Assembly: GCA_021292165.1 (NCBI GenBank)
Contig: CM037879.1
Coordinates: 263,321,921-263,385,920 of the forward strand
DNA: 64,000 nucleotides
Reading direction: 5' to 3'
Source: Shinisaurus crocodilurus
Lineage: Eukaryota > Chordata > Lepidosauria > Squamata > Shinisauridae
How positions within the stretch are numbered: the stretch's first letter is position 1; each line of letters starts with the position of its first letter. The notes under the pieces are model-generated. The model was not told where the DNA came from. It did not search any database and saw only the letters and a program-made list of their open reading frames with translations. Below are positions 1 through 9,202 of this stretch, one piece after another. Both the position numbers and the translations under genes were made by a program.

Positions 1-143
1 AGCACAGTTTGCCCTCGGAGAGTTGTTCATGCTGACTGGTGGCATATTTCCAAGGTCCCTGGCTGAAATTGTTCTCAGCTCTGTTAACATCCCCTTTAGC
101 TGAGAGGCCAGGGATTGAACCTTGGAACCTTCTACATGTAAAG

Positions 144-496
144 CAGTCTTCACCAACCTGGTGCCCTCCAGATGTTTTGGACTTTAACTCCCATCAGTCC
201 CAGCCAAGGTGGCCAATGGCCAGGAATGCTGGGAGCTGTGCAGGGGAGGCTGGTGACTCCTGTGTCCGTGGGGCTCCTCATCCATTGCTGCTTTTATCCT
301 GAGCTTTATAGGAGCAATCCATGGTTCTGTACTCCAACCCCAAAATAGGTTCACCACCATGGAGCACCATGGATAGCTCCTAATAGCTCCTAAAGCTCAG
401 AATAAAAGCTGCAACGGATAAGGAGCCCCACTGGCATAGGAGTCACCAGCTTCCCCTGCCAAAACATCTGGAGGGTGCCAGGTTAGCACATGCTGA
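144..496. mobile_element. Palindromic hAT-type MITE, outer member of a nest
   Basis: The left arm runs 'ccaacctggtgccctccagatgttttgg' then 'aactcccatcag'. The right arm gives the complement after position 458 ('ccaaaacatctggagggtgcc' then 'aggtt'). The same family recurs at 889-1022, 24805-24920 and 59740-59875. It is interrupted at 241 by a second palindromic element. Flanks are diverged ('taaagcag' against 'aaaagcat'), so the target duplication is only suggestive. Confidence 0.6.
241..458. mobile_element. Palindromic hAT-type MITE, GGCTGGTGACTCC family, copy 1
   Basis: Termini are CAGGGGAGGCTGGTGACTCC and its near complement ending CCAGCTTCCCCTG. The two halves pair through 'ggggctcct..atccattg' and 'caacggataaggagcccc', so the whole unit can fold on itself. 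Other copies are at 15981-16193, 25004-25223 and 55334-55546. The 25004 copy keeps a perfect 8-bp target duplication, which places the family in a superfamily with 8-bp duplications such as hAT. Confidence 0.7.
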
Positions 497-540
497 GGCA
501 GAAAAGCATATGTTCTGCTGCTGAGTTGTGATCCCTGCTT

Positions 541-888
541 TTGCCCAGATTGTTACAAGAGAAGGCCTTCACTTGGCCGGGATGATGAGATGTTGGCTTC
601 ACAATAGATGGAAAGTGAAGTCCATTCTGAATGTCAGAGTGATGTATTATTGCTGCTGTACATGCCTACCATTTTCCAGATATTTCAGCATTTAAAAACA
701 AATGAACAAACAAACAAACAACATTTGCCTTCCTCACCCTTATCCCTAACCAAGTGAAGTTCTCAGTCTTTCTGGATTTTGCATATTCAGATGAAGGGCA
801 ACGGCAAGTTCATTTGGTTCTCTCTCTTTATATACTGACTCATTTTTTATTAAAAACACATGATGTAGAAATTAAGATCCACCTAGCC
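541..888. other. Unassigned noncoding stretch
   Basis: No gene or recognised repeat was seen apart from a short AAAC-rich run near 695-722. Base composition is AT-rich and ordinary. Confidence 0.5.
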
Positions 889-1022
889 CAGGTGTAGGGA
901 AGCTGTGTCCCTCCAGATGTTGTTGGACTCCAATTCCTATCAGGCCCAGCCAGTATGGCCAGTGGTTAGGGACTATGAGAGCTGTAGTCCAACAACATCC
1001 CTACTGAGGTTCCTCACCCCTG
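889..1022. mobile_element. Palindromic hAT-type MITE
   Basis: It begins CAGGTGTAGGGAAGCTGTG and ends GGTTCCTCACCCCTG. The arms carry 'ccagatgttgttggactcca' and its complement 'agctgtagtccaacaacatc'. The flanking 8-mers are ACCTAGCC (881-888) and TTCTAGCC (1023-1030), with 6 of 8 matching. It belongs to the same broad family as 144-496 but has shorter arms. Confidence 0.7.
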
Positions 1023-1751
1023 TTCTAGCCCTAAATTGCCACCTGCCTAAAATCAGAACTGCTTTTTAAAATCTGAAATCTCCATTCAGCTTCCAAATAT
1101 ACCTAACAAAAGATCATAACCCAAATTAGAAAGTCTATAAACAGCTGCTTTCCAACTGCTGTATTCAGTTTTGTTTGCTTTTTAATCACTCACCTTACCC
1201 AATTGTCTATTGTTCACTCAGCCTCATTCCTGGCTCTCAAAATAAATATGCTGTCGACTCCATTATAATTAGGATTAATTGTTTTTATGAAATTGCTTAT
1301 TCTCATTTCATAATCAAGAGGTTGCACTTTCCCATTTACTATGATGATTAATGTATTCCATGCTATTATTATTATTTATTTATTTCTGGTCTCCACCTTT
1401 CTTCCAAGAAACGTATGGCAATGTATGTGGAGTTTTCCCATCTTTTCTTCACAACAAGCTTGTGAGGTAAATTAGGCTGAGAAATAGCGGATGGCCCCAG
1501 TTCATCCAGTAACTTTCACATGGTTAAGCAGGGGTTTCAAACAGAGCCAACTCCAGGTTTGAGGGGCCCCTCAGCAAAATATCTGCCTATGTCAGTGGAC
1601 CTCTGACAGACTTACCTGATAGCTGAGGTGAGCAGATACAAGAAACCATTAAAAAAAATTTCCATGATTATCCCAATGTAGCACCAGTCTGGGGCATTGT
1701 GGGAGATTTAAAATGGTGGCTGCAGGATAGAACTGCCTGGCACAGGAGATA
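1023..1751. other. AT-rich noncoding stretch with a diverged SINE remnant
   Basis: Positions 1031-1365 hold AT-rich unique sequence. About 1366-1560 resembles an old minus-strand Sauria-type SINE: 'atttatttatttctggtctccacc', 'ttcttcacaacaagcttgtgaggtaaattaggctgag' and 'agccaactccag' match the usual blocks with many changes. No coding signal was seen. Confidence 0.45.
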
Positions 1752-2189
1752 TAGGGTAGCCATGTGCCCTCCTTTACAGAGGACAGTCCTATGTTTGAAG
1801 GGATGTCCAAGGACTATCCTCTATTTTGAAGGCATCCTCTATTGAAAGGGCTGAGCCAGGGGTCTTCAAACTACGGCCCGCGGGCCGGATCCGGCCCGGC
1901 GTGCCCTTCCATCCGGCCCAGTGGCCGATCTAGGGTCCGTGTGGTAGGCCCGAACTGGGCCCGCCCGTGTCCGCGCGCCTCCCGGGTCGGACCAAAGAGC
2001 CTCTCCCCCCAGGCGCTCTCTCCTCCCAAGACAAGCAGACTGGGCGGCCGGTACAGGAGCCAAGGTGGGCCTCACCACCAGCCTTTCCTTTTCCGTGCCT
2101 CCAAGAGCTGCTGCTTCCGTGTCCTGTCCCCACACCCACCCCGTCCGCAGCCTCGCGGGCTTGCCAATAGTAGTTCTTTGCTCTCCGCT

Positions 2190-2237
2190 GGTCCCGTCGC
2201 GTCACTTCCGGTGCAGCGGAAGTGACGTGACGGGACC
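2190..2237. promoter_or_regulatory. ETS/CRE-like palindrome, module 1
   Basis: The left arm at 2190-2210 carries GTCGCGTCACTTCCG. The right arm at 2217-2237 is its complement with one change, separated by 6 bases. Each arm contains an ETS-type core (CGGAAGT) beside a CRE-like half site (TGACG). That such a site binds factors here is inference. Confidence 0.5.
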
Positions 2238-2307
2238 CTGCTCCGGCGCGTCCATCCTGGACCCCGCCCACACTGTTTTTCAAAACTGAGCACGGGCGGA
2301 GTCCAGG

Positions 2308-2363
2308 ATGGACGCGCTGGAGCAGCGCCGCCGCCAGCGGACTCGGGAGGTGGCGGAGGCCAG
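2308..2363 (+). pseudogene. Captured first-exon-like open stretch, module 1, host gene unknown
   Basis: An ATG in the context CCAGGATGG opens a short Arg/Glu-rich frame of 18 full codons (begins MDALEQRRRQ, ends EVAEA). It runs without a stop into a splice-donor-like CAG|GTAGGA at 2363/2364. The stretch directly upstream has GC-box and ETS-like sequence. This is the layout expected of a promoter plus first coding exon copied at DNA level. I do not recognise the source gene. It could be coincidence in GC-rich DNA, but the same arrangement repeats at 2625-2705. Confidence 0.35.
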
Positions 2364-2506
2364 GTAGGACGGCAGTGGAGATGAAGGCAGGAAGCGGTGG
2401 GTGGGTGGGTGGGTGGGCGGCAGGTTACGGTAGGTGGGTGGGTGGGCAGTGGGTTACGGGGGGGTGGGGGCGGGGGGGCTTTACCTCATCCGCCTCACCG
2501 CCCGCT

Positions 2507-2554
2507 GGTCCCGTCGCGTCACTTCCGGTGCGGCGGAAGTGACGCGACGGGACC
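2507..2554. promoter_or_regulatory. Perfect ETS/CRE-like palindrome, module 2
   Basis: The 21-bp arms 2507-2527 and 2534-2554 are exactly complementary around a 6-base spacer. They have the same core (GTCGCGTCACTTCCG) as module 1. Perfect pairing here, against one mismatch in module 1, suggests that this copy is younger or that the arms are being homogenised. Confidence 0.55.
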
Positions 2555-2624
2555 CTGCTCCGTTGTGTCTATCCTGGACCCCGCCCGCGCTGTTTTTCAA
2601 AACTGAGCGCGGGCGGAGTCCAGG

Positions 2625-2705
2625 ATGGATGTGACGGAGCGGCGGCGGCCTCGAGCGGAGGCTGTGGCGGAGGCACCGGCAGCAGCAGCAGCGTGCAGGG
2701 GACCA
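2625..2705 (+). pseudogene. Captured first-exon-like open stretch, module 2
   Basis: This is a second copy of the arrangement at 2308. The same upstream text ('gcgggcggagtccaggATGGA') leads to an ATG, an open frame that begins MDVTERRRPR, and a CAG|GTAGGA donor-like site at 2705/2706. It is longer than module 1 because of added Ala-rich codons. The protein is not recognised. It is probably non-functional. Confidence 0.3.
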
Positions 2706-3353
2706 GGTAGGATGGCGGCGGCGGGTGGTGTGGTGGTGGGGGTTATGGGGCGGGGGGGTCCTGCGGTGGCGGCAGCAGCAGGGGGTGGCGGGGCGGTCCT
2801 GCAGCGGGGGACGGCACGGGGGGTCCTGCGGCGGCAGCAGTGGGGGGCGGGGGATGGCGGCAGGGGGGGTCCTGCAGCAGGGGGGTCCTGCGGTGGCGGC
2901 AGCGGGGGGCGGCATGGTGGGTCCTGCGGCGGCAGCAGCGGGGGGGCAGCATGAAGGAGGCGGCACAGGGGAGTCCCAGTGAGTCCGGCCCCCAAACAGG
3001 CTGAGGGACAATGAACTGGCCCCCCGTGTAAAAAGTTTGAGGACCCCTGGGCTGAGCAGTCCAGTTTAAAGATAAAGAACCATCAGAAGGTAGAGTTGGG
3101 CCTTGAAGTTGCCCATCGACAGCATCTGGACAGCAGACTGAGCAAGGCACACAGGTCACCTGGTCACAGTCTTCCAGACTATGGTGAGATGGACTGCATT
3201 TGTATTTAAATTATAATAATTATTTCTATATTTGCACATATACATACAAATTAAAATGTGCACATTTCATGTAAATAGGTATTCTCTTTTGTCCTCTTCT
3301 TTTGGTGATAAATGTCCTCCTTTTTTTGGCTATTCACAAATGGGCACCCTACA

Positions 3354-4029
3354 GGAGACTCAGGGCAGGTACCAGTGGTGCCCAAACAGCTCCCCAAGAG
3401 AATTCAATAAATCAATTGATTTGTTTCAGTTAAAATCTTGAGTCTGTGTTGTCTTCAACACTGGTCATGTTTTACCCTTTGGGTTGCAAAGGAAAAATTT
3501 GAACACAGGTTAGACCACCGAATTAACAGCCAGCACTGATATGAACTAAGGTCTCCCCAATCCAACTCTATCGCTATTCCACATTGTTTATCAAAAGATT
3601 GTAAGGGCACAGGTCTTAGGTTCCTCTGAGCCAAGATTCAAATATGACTAAAGAAGCACAAATATGGCAAGAATTGTGGGCCTAAATCAATGTGGTTTGC
3701 TTTTCTGCGTTTCCTATGTAACTCTGTGTTACAAAAATTAGCAGGTTTGTCATGACATGTGTATATTGCTTATATACTGTTGTGCTTCCTAATGTAGAGG
3801 GAGCCATCCCTCTCTCAAGTGTGTGTTTGAGGAAGTAGGGCCTGGCCAATTGTGGTTCCTTGCACTGTGACCACATGGTCCAAAACTGTAAATTCTCCTT
3901 GCAATGATACAGATGCTGTAGACACAGCAAACCTGCTTGTTTTGTCAAATGTGAGTCTGCCCTCAGTAGTAGAGCTGAAACTTTGAAAATGATTGATCAA
4001 ATATTTCCCCCCAAAACAGATCAGATTCA
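3354..4029. other. Unassigned noncoding stretch
   Basis: No repeat family or coding signal was recognised. Composition is moderate to AT-rich. The short open frames here look random. Confidence 0.5.
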
Positions 4030-4860
4030 GGGCTTATATAATCCAAGATTTATTCTCTGAGTGTGTACTATTTTCTGCTGTGAAAATGTTATAGGAGGCA
4101 GTTGTAGACTGTGATTGGAAAAAAATATATAAATCTCCACTCCAAGCTCAATTCCAGGACATTTAACACAGCACAGACTCTGTTTGAATGCAATATTTCT
4201 GAATACACAAAAGAAGCCAAACTCCATTGGCTGCAGCTCCAGCTCTGGAGAAGATGCAAGCTTGAACTTGCTCAGAGCCGAGTAATGTTATCTTGTCATT
4301 AGGAATTGCCTTGAGTCTCTATCTGTTGGACCACTCTAATTAATGATCTTTTAACTGTACTGTCAGTCCTGTTTAAATTTGAGTGTTGCCAGTTGCTTCC
4401 TTCAGCTGACCAGCCAATGGGAGCAGGCTGAGTCATTCATGCATGCCACAGCCCCAGTGGCTCTGAGCCTATAGCAGCCCAGTTTAATAGGGCATTCAGA
4501 GCTCATTAGGGAGGAAACACATCAGGAGTGACCGCTCCAGTACCACACGTTGCAACTAATAGCCTCGGTGAACAGAATCGTTTCTGTTTCTGCTCACTTG
4601 TTGTTGAGTCCTTTCAGTGTCAACAAGTGGTCATGTCGGCAGGAGCCCGCCATTCTGCCTAACAGTTTTATCCTTTGCTCTCCCGAGCCAGGCTTGTGTC
4701 GCCCGCCATTGTTTGGCCCACAATGGAGCATGAACAATCACAAAGGCTTCACAGCCATTCATCATCAGCTCACGCATTCACCGAGCAAATCTTGCCTGCC
4801 AAACACTCAGGCCATCGTGTTGGCACAGTGAGTGAATACCCCATGAAATACAAATAGTTC
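4030..4860. other. Candidate conserved noncoding element
   Basis: This is a long non-repetitive block with balanced composition and several clustered transcription-factor-like words: 'actctaattaatgatc', 'gagctcattaggg', 'agctgaccagccaatggg' and the SOX-type group at 4706-4746. Lack of repeats over 800 bases stands out in this repeat-dense window. Conservation is inferred from texture only. Confidence 0.35.
4706..4746. promoter_or_regulatory. Cluster of SOX-type sites, including an inverted pair
   Basis: CCATTGT at 4706-4712 and ACAATGG at 4720-4726 form an inverted pair with a 7-base spacer. They are followed by AACAAT at 4733 and CACAAAGG at 4739-4746. Inverted ACAAT pairs with short spacers are typical of SOXE dimer sites, and AACAAT/ACAAAG are core HMG-box words. 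Binding is inferred. Confidence 0.45.
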
Positions 4861-4873
4861 TGTAGCTTACACT

Positions 4874-4920
4874 TTTTCCTCTTCTTCTTCCTCCTCCTCC
4901 TCTTCCTCTTCTTCTTCTTC
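4874..4920. repeat. CTT/CCT-rich microsatellite
   Basis: Mixed TTC and CCT triplets form a pure pyrimidine run on the plus strand. Confidence 0.9.
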
Positions 4921-4973
4921 ATTTCATTCCAAAGTCATGGCAAAGAGAGACTGAAACATAAGGAAGCTGTGAC

Positions 4974-5432
4974 TAGGGATGGGGGGGGGGAGAATCCATT
5001 TGGTATGCATTTTAATGTGAACGTGGAAGTTATTTTAATGTGGAAGTTCACATTTACCTAAGTTCGCATTTTAAATTGAATATGAACATATCTAATTTTG
5101 CACTTTTGAAACTCAGTTATCCTTCAAAATTTGCAGGTCTCTGAATTTTATCATGGAGTTCTCCGATCAATAAATGAATACAAAACTGCATATATTACAG
5201 GAAGTAATGTTAAAAAAAAATGCAGTATCTTAGGAAATTTGCTAACAAAAAGGACATATTAGGTAAAACTAGGTACAAAAATGCATGTATTGGGATAAAT
5301 ATGAACAAAAACACTTATGAATATTCATGCAAACCTTAAAAAGCATTATCTAAATTCAGGGCGAACCAAACTTAAGATTGGAAAAACTGAAAAACGGAGA
5401 GAAACCAAAATTGACAGATTCATCCATCCCTA
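4974..5432. mobile_element. AT-rich hAT-like MITE, TAGGGATG family, copy 1
   Basis: It starts TAGGGATGGGGG and ends TTCATCCATCCCTA. Target duplications are GCTGTGAC (4966-4973) and GCTATGAC (5433-5440), 7 of 8 matching. The interior has repeated 'aatgcatgtattaggaaaa'-type words and 'cttaagattggaaaa..tgagaaa' near the right end. Copy 2 at 23723-24111 shares these. Confidence 0.8.
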
Positions 5433-5440
5433 GCTATGAC

Positions 5441-5945
5441 TGTGTACTGCCCCAACATACTGAAAGAGAAGATAACATTCAGCAGGAGAGGGAAGTGACT
5501 ACAACAGAAAAGGGGGAAGATTTTGGAATGGAAACCACATTATAATGATAGGTGCCAAAGCTTAGCACTTTTTAAATCCCACTAATTTAAATATGCATTT
5601 AACTCTCTCCTGCTAAAATCAACTGCATTTCAAATGGCTGGGTTGTGCTCTATTGGGGCTGTCATCCAATTAAAGAAATCTTACACTGCACTCCTATGCC
5701 TGTTCACTTGGAAGTCAGTCCAATTCAGTGGAGCTTATTATTCCCAAGTAAGTGTGCAAAAGATCGCAACCTAAAGCTACAATCTGAGATACACTTACCT
5801 GGGAATAAGTCTTACTGACCTCCATGGGACTTACGTCTGAGTAGACATGCATATGATTGCACTGTAAGTGTATTAATCTTGTCAGTTTTAGTCAATTTGC
5901 AATCCCATACATGTTTACCTGGAAGTAAGCTTCACTGTATGACAG
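5441..5945. repeat. Unique stretch followed by 'aagtcccattgaactcaatggg' interspersed repeat
   Basis: Positions 5441-5680 show nothing recognisable. From about 5686 to 5945 are diverged copies of a repeat built from 'gcaatcctatgc', 'cttacctgggaataagtc' and 'gggacttacgtctgagtagacatgcat'. The same text recurs at 17150-17220, 51130-51230, 58320-58405, 63425-63600 and 63805-63985. Class is uncertain. Confidence 0.6.
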
Positions 5946-6716
5946 TGCCTACTCCAAGTTTTTGAGGGCCCTTCAGCAAGACATCCTCAATGGGCCCCCT
6001 ATGTCTACCTTCTCACCACCATTGTCACCAGGTGCAATTGCTCCTCATCCTCTTTCTCATCATTGCTACCACATGCTTGCTTGACAAGCAAGAAATGCAG
6101 TGAGCAAGTCGGCAGGGGCATCTGCTGCTACTCCTTCTTTCCACCGCTGTTGTCTGGAGCAGAGCAAGAGGCAGGTGAGCCAGAAAAGGCTCTCCACTTC
6201 CTCCCCCAGAGATGCACATGTGTGTGTGCACATGCATGTATTCGCATGTGCACAGGCCCTGTCCCAACATAATGTGGCCTTCAGGGCCAAAACGTTGTGC
6301 ACCCCTGGTATATAGGGATGAGAGTTTTCCCAATATCATAGCATGCGTCCCTCTGGCGCTAACACTCATCTCCAGGATTCTATGAATTGCCAATGGTTCA
6401 AGCAGCCCACCCCCTCTCCCTCGGTTATCCTCCTCCCCTGCACTCGACACCTTCAGCATTCTATTTTTGCTCCATGTCCTCATTCACGCACTCACTCGGA
6501 CTCAGTGTGGGTCTAAGGTGGCCTTTAACCAAAGAAAGATGTGGTGCGCACACAGCACATTTATGCACTGCACTTTAACAATGGGGAATAGTTACTTCTG
6601 AAATGAGGAAACCAGCTCAGACACTCATTAAAGGCCTAAAACAGAAGACTTTATTTTTACAGATTTTGTTCTTAACATGCCCACCCATTAAAGAAGAGAA
6701 AAATGACTTGGTCAGT
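5946..6716. other. Partial hAT-like remnant and unassigned sequence
   Basis: About 5946-6307 reads like a diverged hAT-type element ('gagggcccttcagcaagac' near the left, 'ggccaaaacgttgtgcacccctgg' at the right). Inside it, 6220-6255 is a small CA/TG-rich patch. The remainder to 6716 is unassigned, with no coding signal. Confidence 0.35.
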
Positions 6717-6717
6717 A

Positions 6718-6980
6718 CAGTAATACCTTGGATTGCAAGTAACTTGGTCTGAGAGCGTTTTGCAAGACAAGCAAATTTTTTAAAATAAATTTTGACTTGA
6801 TAAACAAGCGACATATTGCAATACAAGTAGTGTACGGATGTAACTGCTCGCTTCGAGCTGGTGTAGCGGGCCGAAATCGGCCCCGCTCACACCCGCCAGA
6901 GACTCGCTTTGATATAAGAGTGTTTTGGATTACAAGCACGGTTCCGGAACGAATTATGCTTGCAATCCAAGGTATTACTG
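6718..6980. mobile_element. Tc1/mariner-like (Tigger-type) MITE
   Basis: Terminal inverted repeats CAGTAATACCTTGGATTGCA and the complement ending GGTATTACTG are flanked by TA on both sides (6716-6717 and 6981-6982), the mariner-type target. Subterminal text 'aacttggtctgagagcg' pairs with 'cggttccggaacgaatt' only partly. No transposase is present, so the element is non-autonomous. Confidence 0.8.
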
Positions 6981-7084
6981 TATACCCATCCCCAGCACAT
7001 GGACCAGGATACTAGTTCTAATAGGCCTAACTAAGAGAGAGAGAGAGAGGGAGAGGGGGAAATTAGCATGAACCTAGTACACTA

Positions 7085-7490
7085 TATTCATCATCTAAGA
7101 CCCTCCTCCAGGTGCCTGCTCCGAGGGAGTCTCAGAAGGCGGCAATGAAGGACAGCCTTCTTGGTGGTGCCCCCCCTTTATGGAATAATCTCCCCAACGA
7201 GGCCCAGCAGGCACCAACAATGTTATATTTTCAGCACCAGGTTAAGACCTTCTTCTCTTAGACATTTGGCAGCATATGATGAGTTTTTAATCAGGTCTCA
7301 AATTTTCCTTTTTGTTGATTGTTTGACATTGTTTTTTAGATATATGTGTCTCTCTCTATGTGTTGTATGTTAATACATTTGTTTGTATGCATGTGGTTTT
7401 TATAATGTACTTTTTAAGGTTTTGATCTTTGTAAACCGCCTAGAGAGCTTCGGCTATTGGGCGGTAGAGAAATGTAAGAAAAGATGGTGG
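7085..7490 (+). mobile_element. 3' end of an L2/CR1-like LINE
   Basis: A decayed ORF2 C-terminus can be read around 7165-7260 (motif PLWNNLP, matching the WNSLP-type end of L2/CR1 proteins, then a VKTFFS-like tail). It is followed by a 3' UTR that ends 'gtaaaccgcctagagagcttcggctattgggcgg', the usual tail of this family in lizards. Only the last few hundred bases are present, as in typical 5'-truncated insertions. Confidence 0.7.
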
Positions 7491-8060
7491 TGATGATGCT
7501 GGTGATTTGCCAAATAAGGAAGGAGTGGAAGATGGCGCTATGGAAATGGCAAGGCGGGGGATTGGGAGGCTCTGCGACCAAGGAAGCTCAAGTGCTGGTG
7601 ACAATGGTGGGCCGTGGGGGCAGAAATGGAGAGGAGAGGAAACAGAGCATAAGCTGTTTACCTGGCGTCAGAATAGGGGAAGCCGAAGGGATGAACTTCT
7701 GAATTGGTTGCAAATAGTTAGAACAATGCTGTTGCTTGCTACCCTTTGGTTTCTCAACTTTTAGTTCCAAATGCAATCATGGGGTGTAGTCCTCAAGCCA
7801 CTTAGGCACTGCTGAGCACCAAGTTTTCAAGGTACAGCTGGATGGCTGATAGATCTAACTAGGACTAGTAGACCTTTGATCTCCTGGTACTTGTGGCAAG
7901 GATAGGGAAACCGAACTGAGGCTTAGCCATTATTGGGGACCCTGGAGCCAGCATAGTTAGGTTTAAAATAGAATTTGGATGAAGAGCCTTGAAAATGGGG
8001 CTTCTTCTTAGAATTCCTGAATGAGAATAAAAATTGTTACAGTCAGCTCAAGGCCAAGTA
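7491..8060. other. Unassigned noncoding stretch
   Basis: No repeat family or gene was recognised. Short open frames occur here in several phases but lack any recognisable protein. Confidence 0.45.
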
Positions 8061-8334
8061 GCTGTTTCCAGGGATGGGGACTCGGACTCGACGACTCGAC
8101 TCGCAAGTCCGACTGAGTCCCCCCTTTGACTCGAGTCCCACTCGAGTCCCAATTTTTTCAATGGGACTCGAGACTCGACTCGGGACTCGAGCCCAATGAC
8201 TCCGCCACCGCCGCCACTCACGTCACCGCCGTCGCTGTCTCCCTCGCCGCCACCCGCTCGCAGCTACCGCCGCCGCCATCGCACGCCATGCCGCCATCAC
8301 GCCGCCGCCGCCACCGCACGCAGCTGCCCGCGCC

Positions 8335-8665
8335 GGTCCTGTCATCACTTCCGGCGCGGCGGAAGTGACGCGCCGGGACCCTGCTCCGGCGCGCTTGGCC
8401 ACCGCCACTTTAAACAGAGCAGCGGCAGCCAAGCGCGCCGGAGCAGGGTCCCGGCGCGGCGGAGGTGACGCGCCGGGACCCTGCTCCGGCGCGCTTGGCC
8501 GCCGCTTTAAACAGAGCGGCGGCAGCCAAGCGCGCCGGAGCAGGGTCCCGGCGCGGCGGAGGTGACGCGCCGGGACCCTGCTCCGGCGCGCTTTGCCGCC
8601 GCCGCTTTAAAGCGCGGCAGCCAAGCGCGCCGGAGCAGGGTCCCGGCGCGGCGCCGCTTTAAACA
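8335..8665. repeat. Tandem GC-rich inverted repeats
   Basis: The unit 'ggaggtgacgcgccggg' followed by 'accctgctccggcgcgcttggc' alternates with its complement around 'gctttaaacagagc' three times. The first unit keeps the ETS core CGGAAGTGACG seen at 2217 and 2534. Later units have drifted to CGGAGGTGACG. The run can fold into several strong hairpins. Confidence 0.75.
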
Positions 8666-8970
8666 GAGGCATACAGTGGCATACGATGGCGGCGGCATAC
8701 GATGGCGGCTGCTGCGAGTGGCTGGCGGCAAGGGAGATGGCGGTGAGCGGGAGGCGGCGGTGGCAGCGAGGCGGCGGCGGCGGCAACTCGAGCGGCACGG
8801 AGAACACTCTCCGCGCCGCTCAGAAGAGCGAGATCGGGCCGCGCCGCCGCCGCGGAGAACTACAAACCCAGGGAGGGCTCGTAATGCGTCCCTGGTGTGG
8901 CAGCGGCGGCGGCAGGAGCAGGGACGAGGGAAGGACCCACCTATGGTAAGTGGGGGCGGCGGTGGCCCAT

Positions 8971-9042
8971 GGAGGGAGCGGGAGGGTCTCCGCGGGAGGA
9001 AGGGCAGCTCTTCTTCCTCTCGCGGAGACCCTCCCGCTCCCT
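8971..9042. repeat. Inverted repeat inside the GC-rich element
   Basis: Two arms of about 26 bases, reading 'gagcgggagggtctccgcgg' and its complement, lie on either side of 'gggcagctcttc'. They form a long hairpin just inside the right GACTCG array. Confidence 0.7.
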
Positions 9043-9202
9043 CAATAGGCCGCCGCTTTGGGAGTGACTCGGGACTCATGACTCGACTCGAGTCACCATT
9101 TTGGACCTTGGACTCGAGACTCGACTCGAGACTCGGGTCCAAAGACTCGTGACTCGACTCGTGACTCGAGGCCAAGGACTCTTCAACATCCCTGGCTGTT
9201 TC

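Larger units (their letters stand above)
105..540 (-). repeat. tRNA-derived SINE remnant split by nested MITEs
   Basis: At 111-121 the sequence GGGATTGAACC is the complement of a pol III B box. It is followed by the anticodon-side text 'cttctacatgtaaagcag'. The rest of the unit resumes after the insertions at about 500-540 ('atgttctgctgctgagttg..atccctgc'). The two halves read as one tRNA-headed repeat on the minus strand that was interrupted by the palindromic elements between them. No intact RNA gene is implied, because the arms are diverged and no full cloverleaf can be drawn. Confidence 0.5.
1857..3049. mobile_element. GC-rich hAT-like element with two promoter/exon-1-like modules
   Basis: Termini are CAGGGGTCTTCAAACT and its complement ending AGTTTGAGGACCCCTG. 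The target duplication GGCTGAGC is exact on both sides (1849-1856 and 3050-3057). No transposase is present. The interior is very GC-rich. It holds two tandem modules (about 2189-2365 and 2506-2710), each with a 21-bp-armed palindrome, a second inverted repeat, an ATG in good context and a CAG|GTAGGA splice-donor-like site. A GGGGGTCCTGCGGNGGCGGCAG minisatellite follows at 2750-2960. The right-end sequence recurs alone at about 57795-57866. Confidence 0.85.
1752..3353. mobile_element. Possible older element hosting the GC-rich hAT
   Basis: The left side starts TAGGGTAGCCATGTGCCCTCC and the right side ends 'aatgggcaccctaca', which are roughly complementary. The text between them outside 1857-3057 ('aggacagtcct..ctattttgaagg' and 'ttttgtcctcttcttttgg') also pairs partly. 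This fits an older inverted-repeat element into which the 1857-3049 hAT inserted. No target duplication was confirmed. Confidence 0.3.
8069..9194. mobile_element. GC-rich hAT-like element with GACTCG subterminal arrays
   Basis: It starts CAGGGATGGGGACTCGGACT and ends CTTCAACATCCCTG. An exact target duplication GCTGTTTC lies on both sides (8061-8068 and 9195-9202). Both subterminal regions (8080-8190 and 9065-9180) are packed with GACTCG/ACTCGA words, which look like multiple transposase-binding sites. The core (8335-8660) is a chain of three inverted repeats using GACGCGCCGGGACCCTGC and its complement around TTTAAA spacers. An ATG|GTAAGT donor-like site lies at 8944-8951. No transposase is present. 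Confidence 0.85.

Noticed and set aside
2481..3011. 176-codon Pro-rich minus-strand frame
   Set aside because: Shadow of GC-rich minisatellite DNA inside the hAT element; low stop density explains it.
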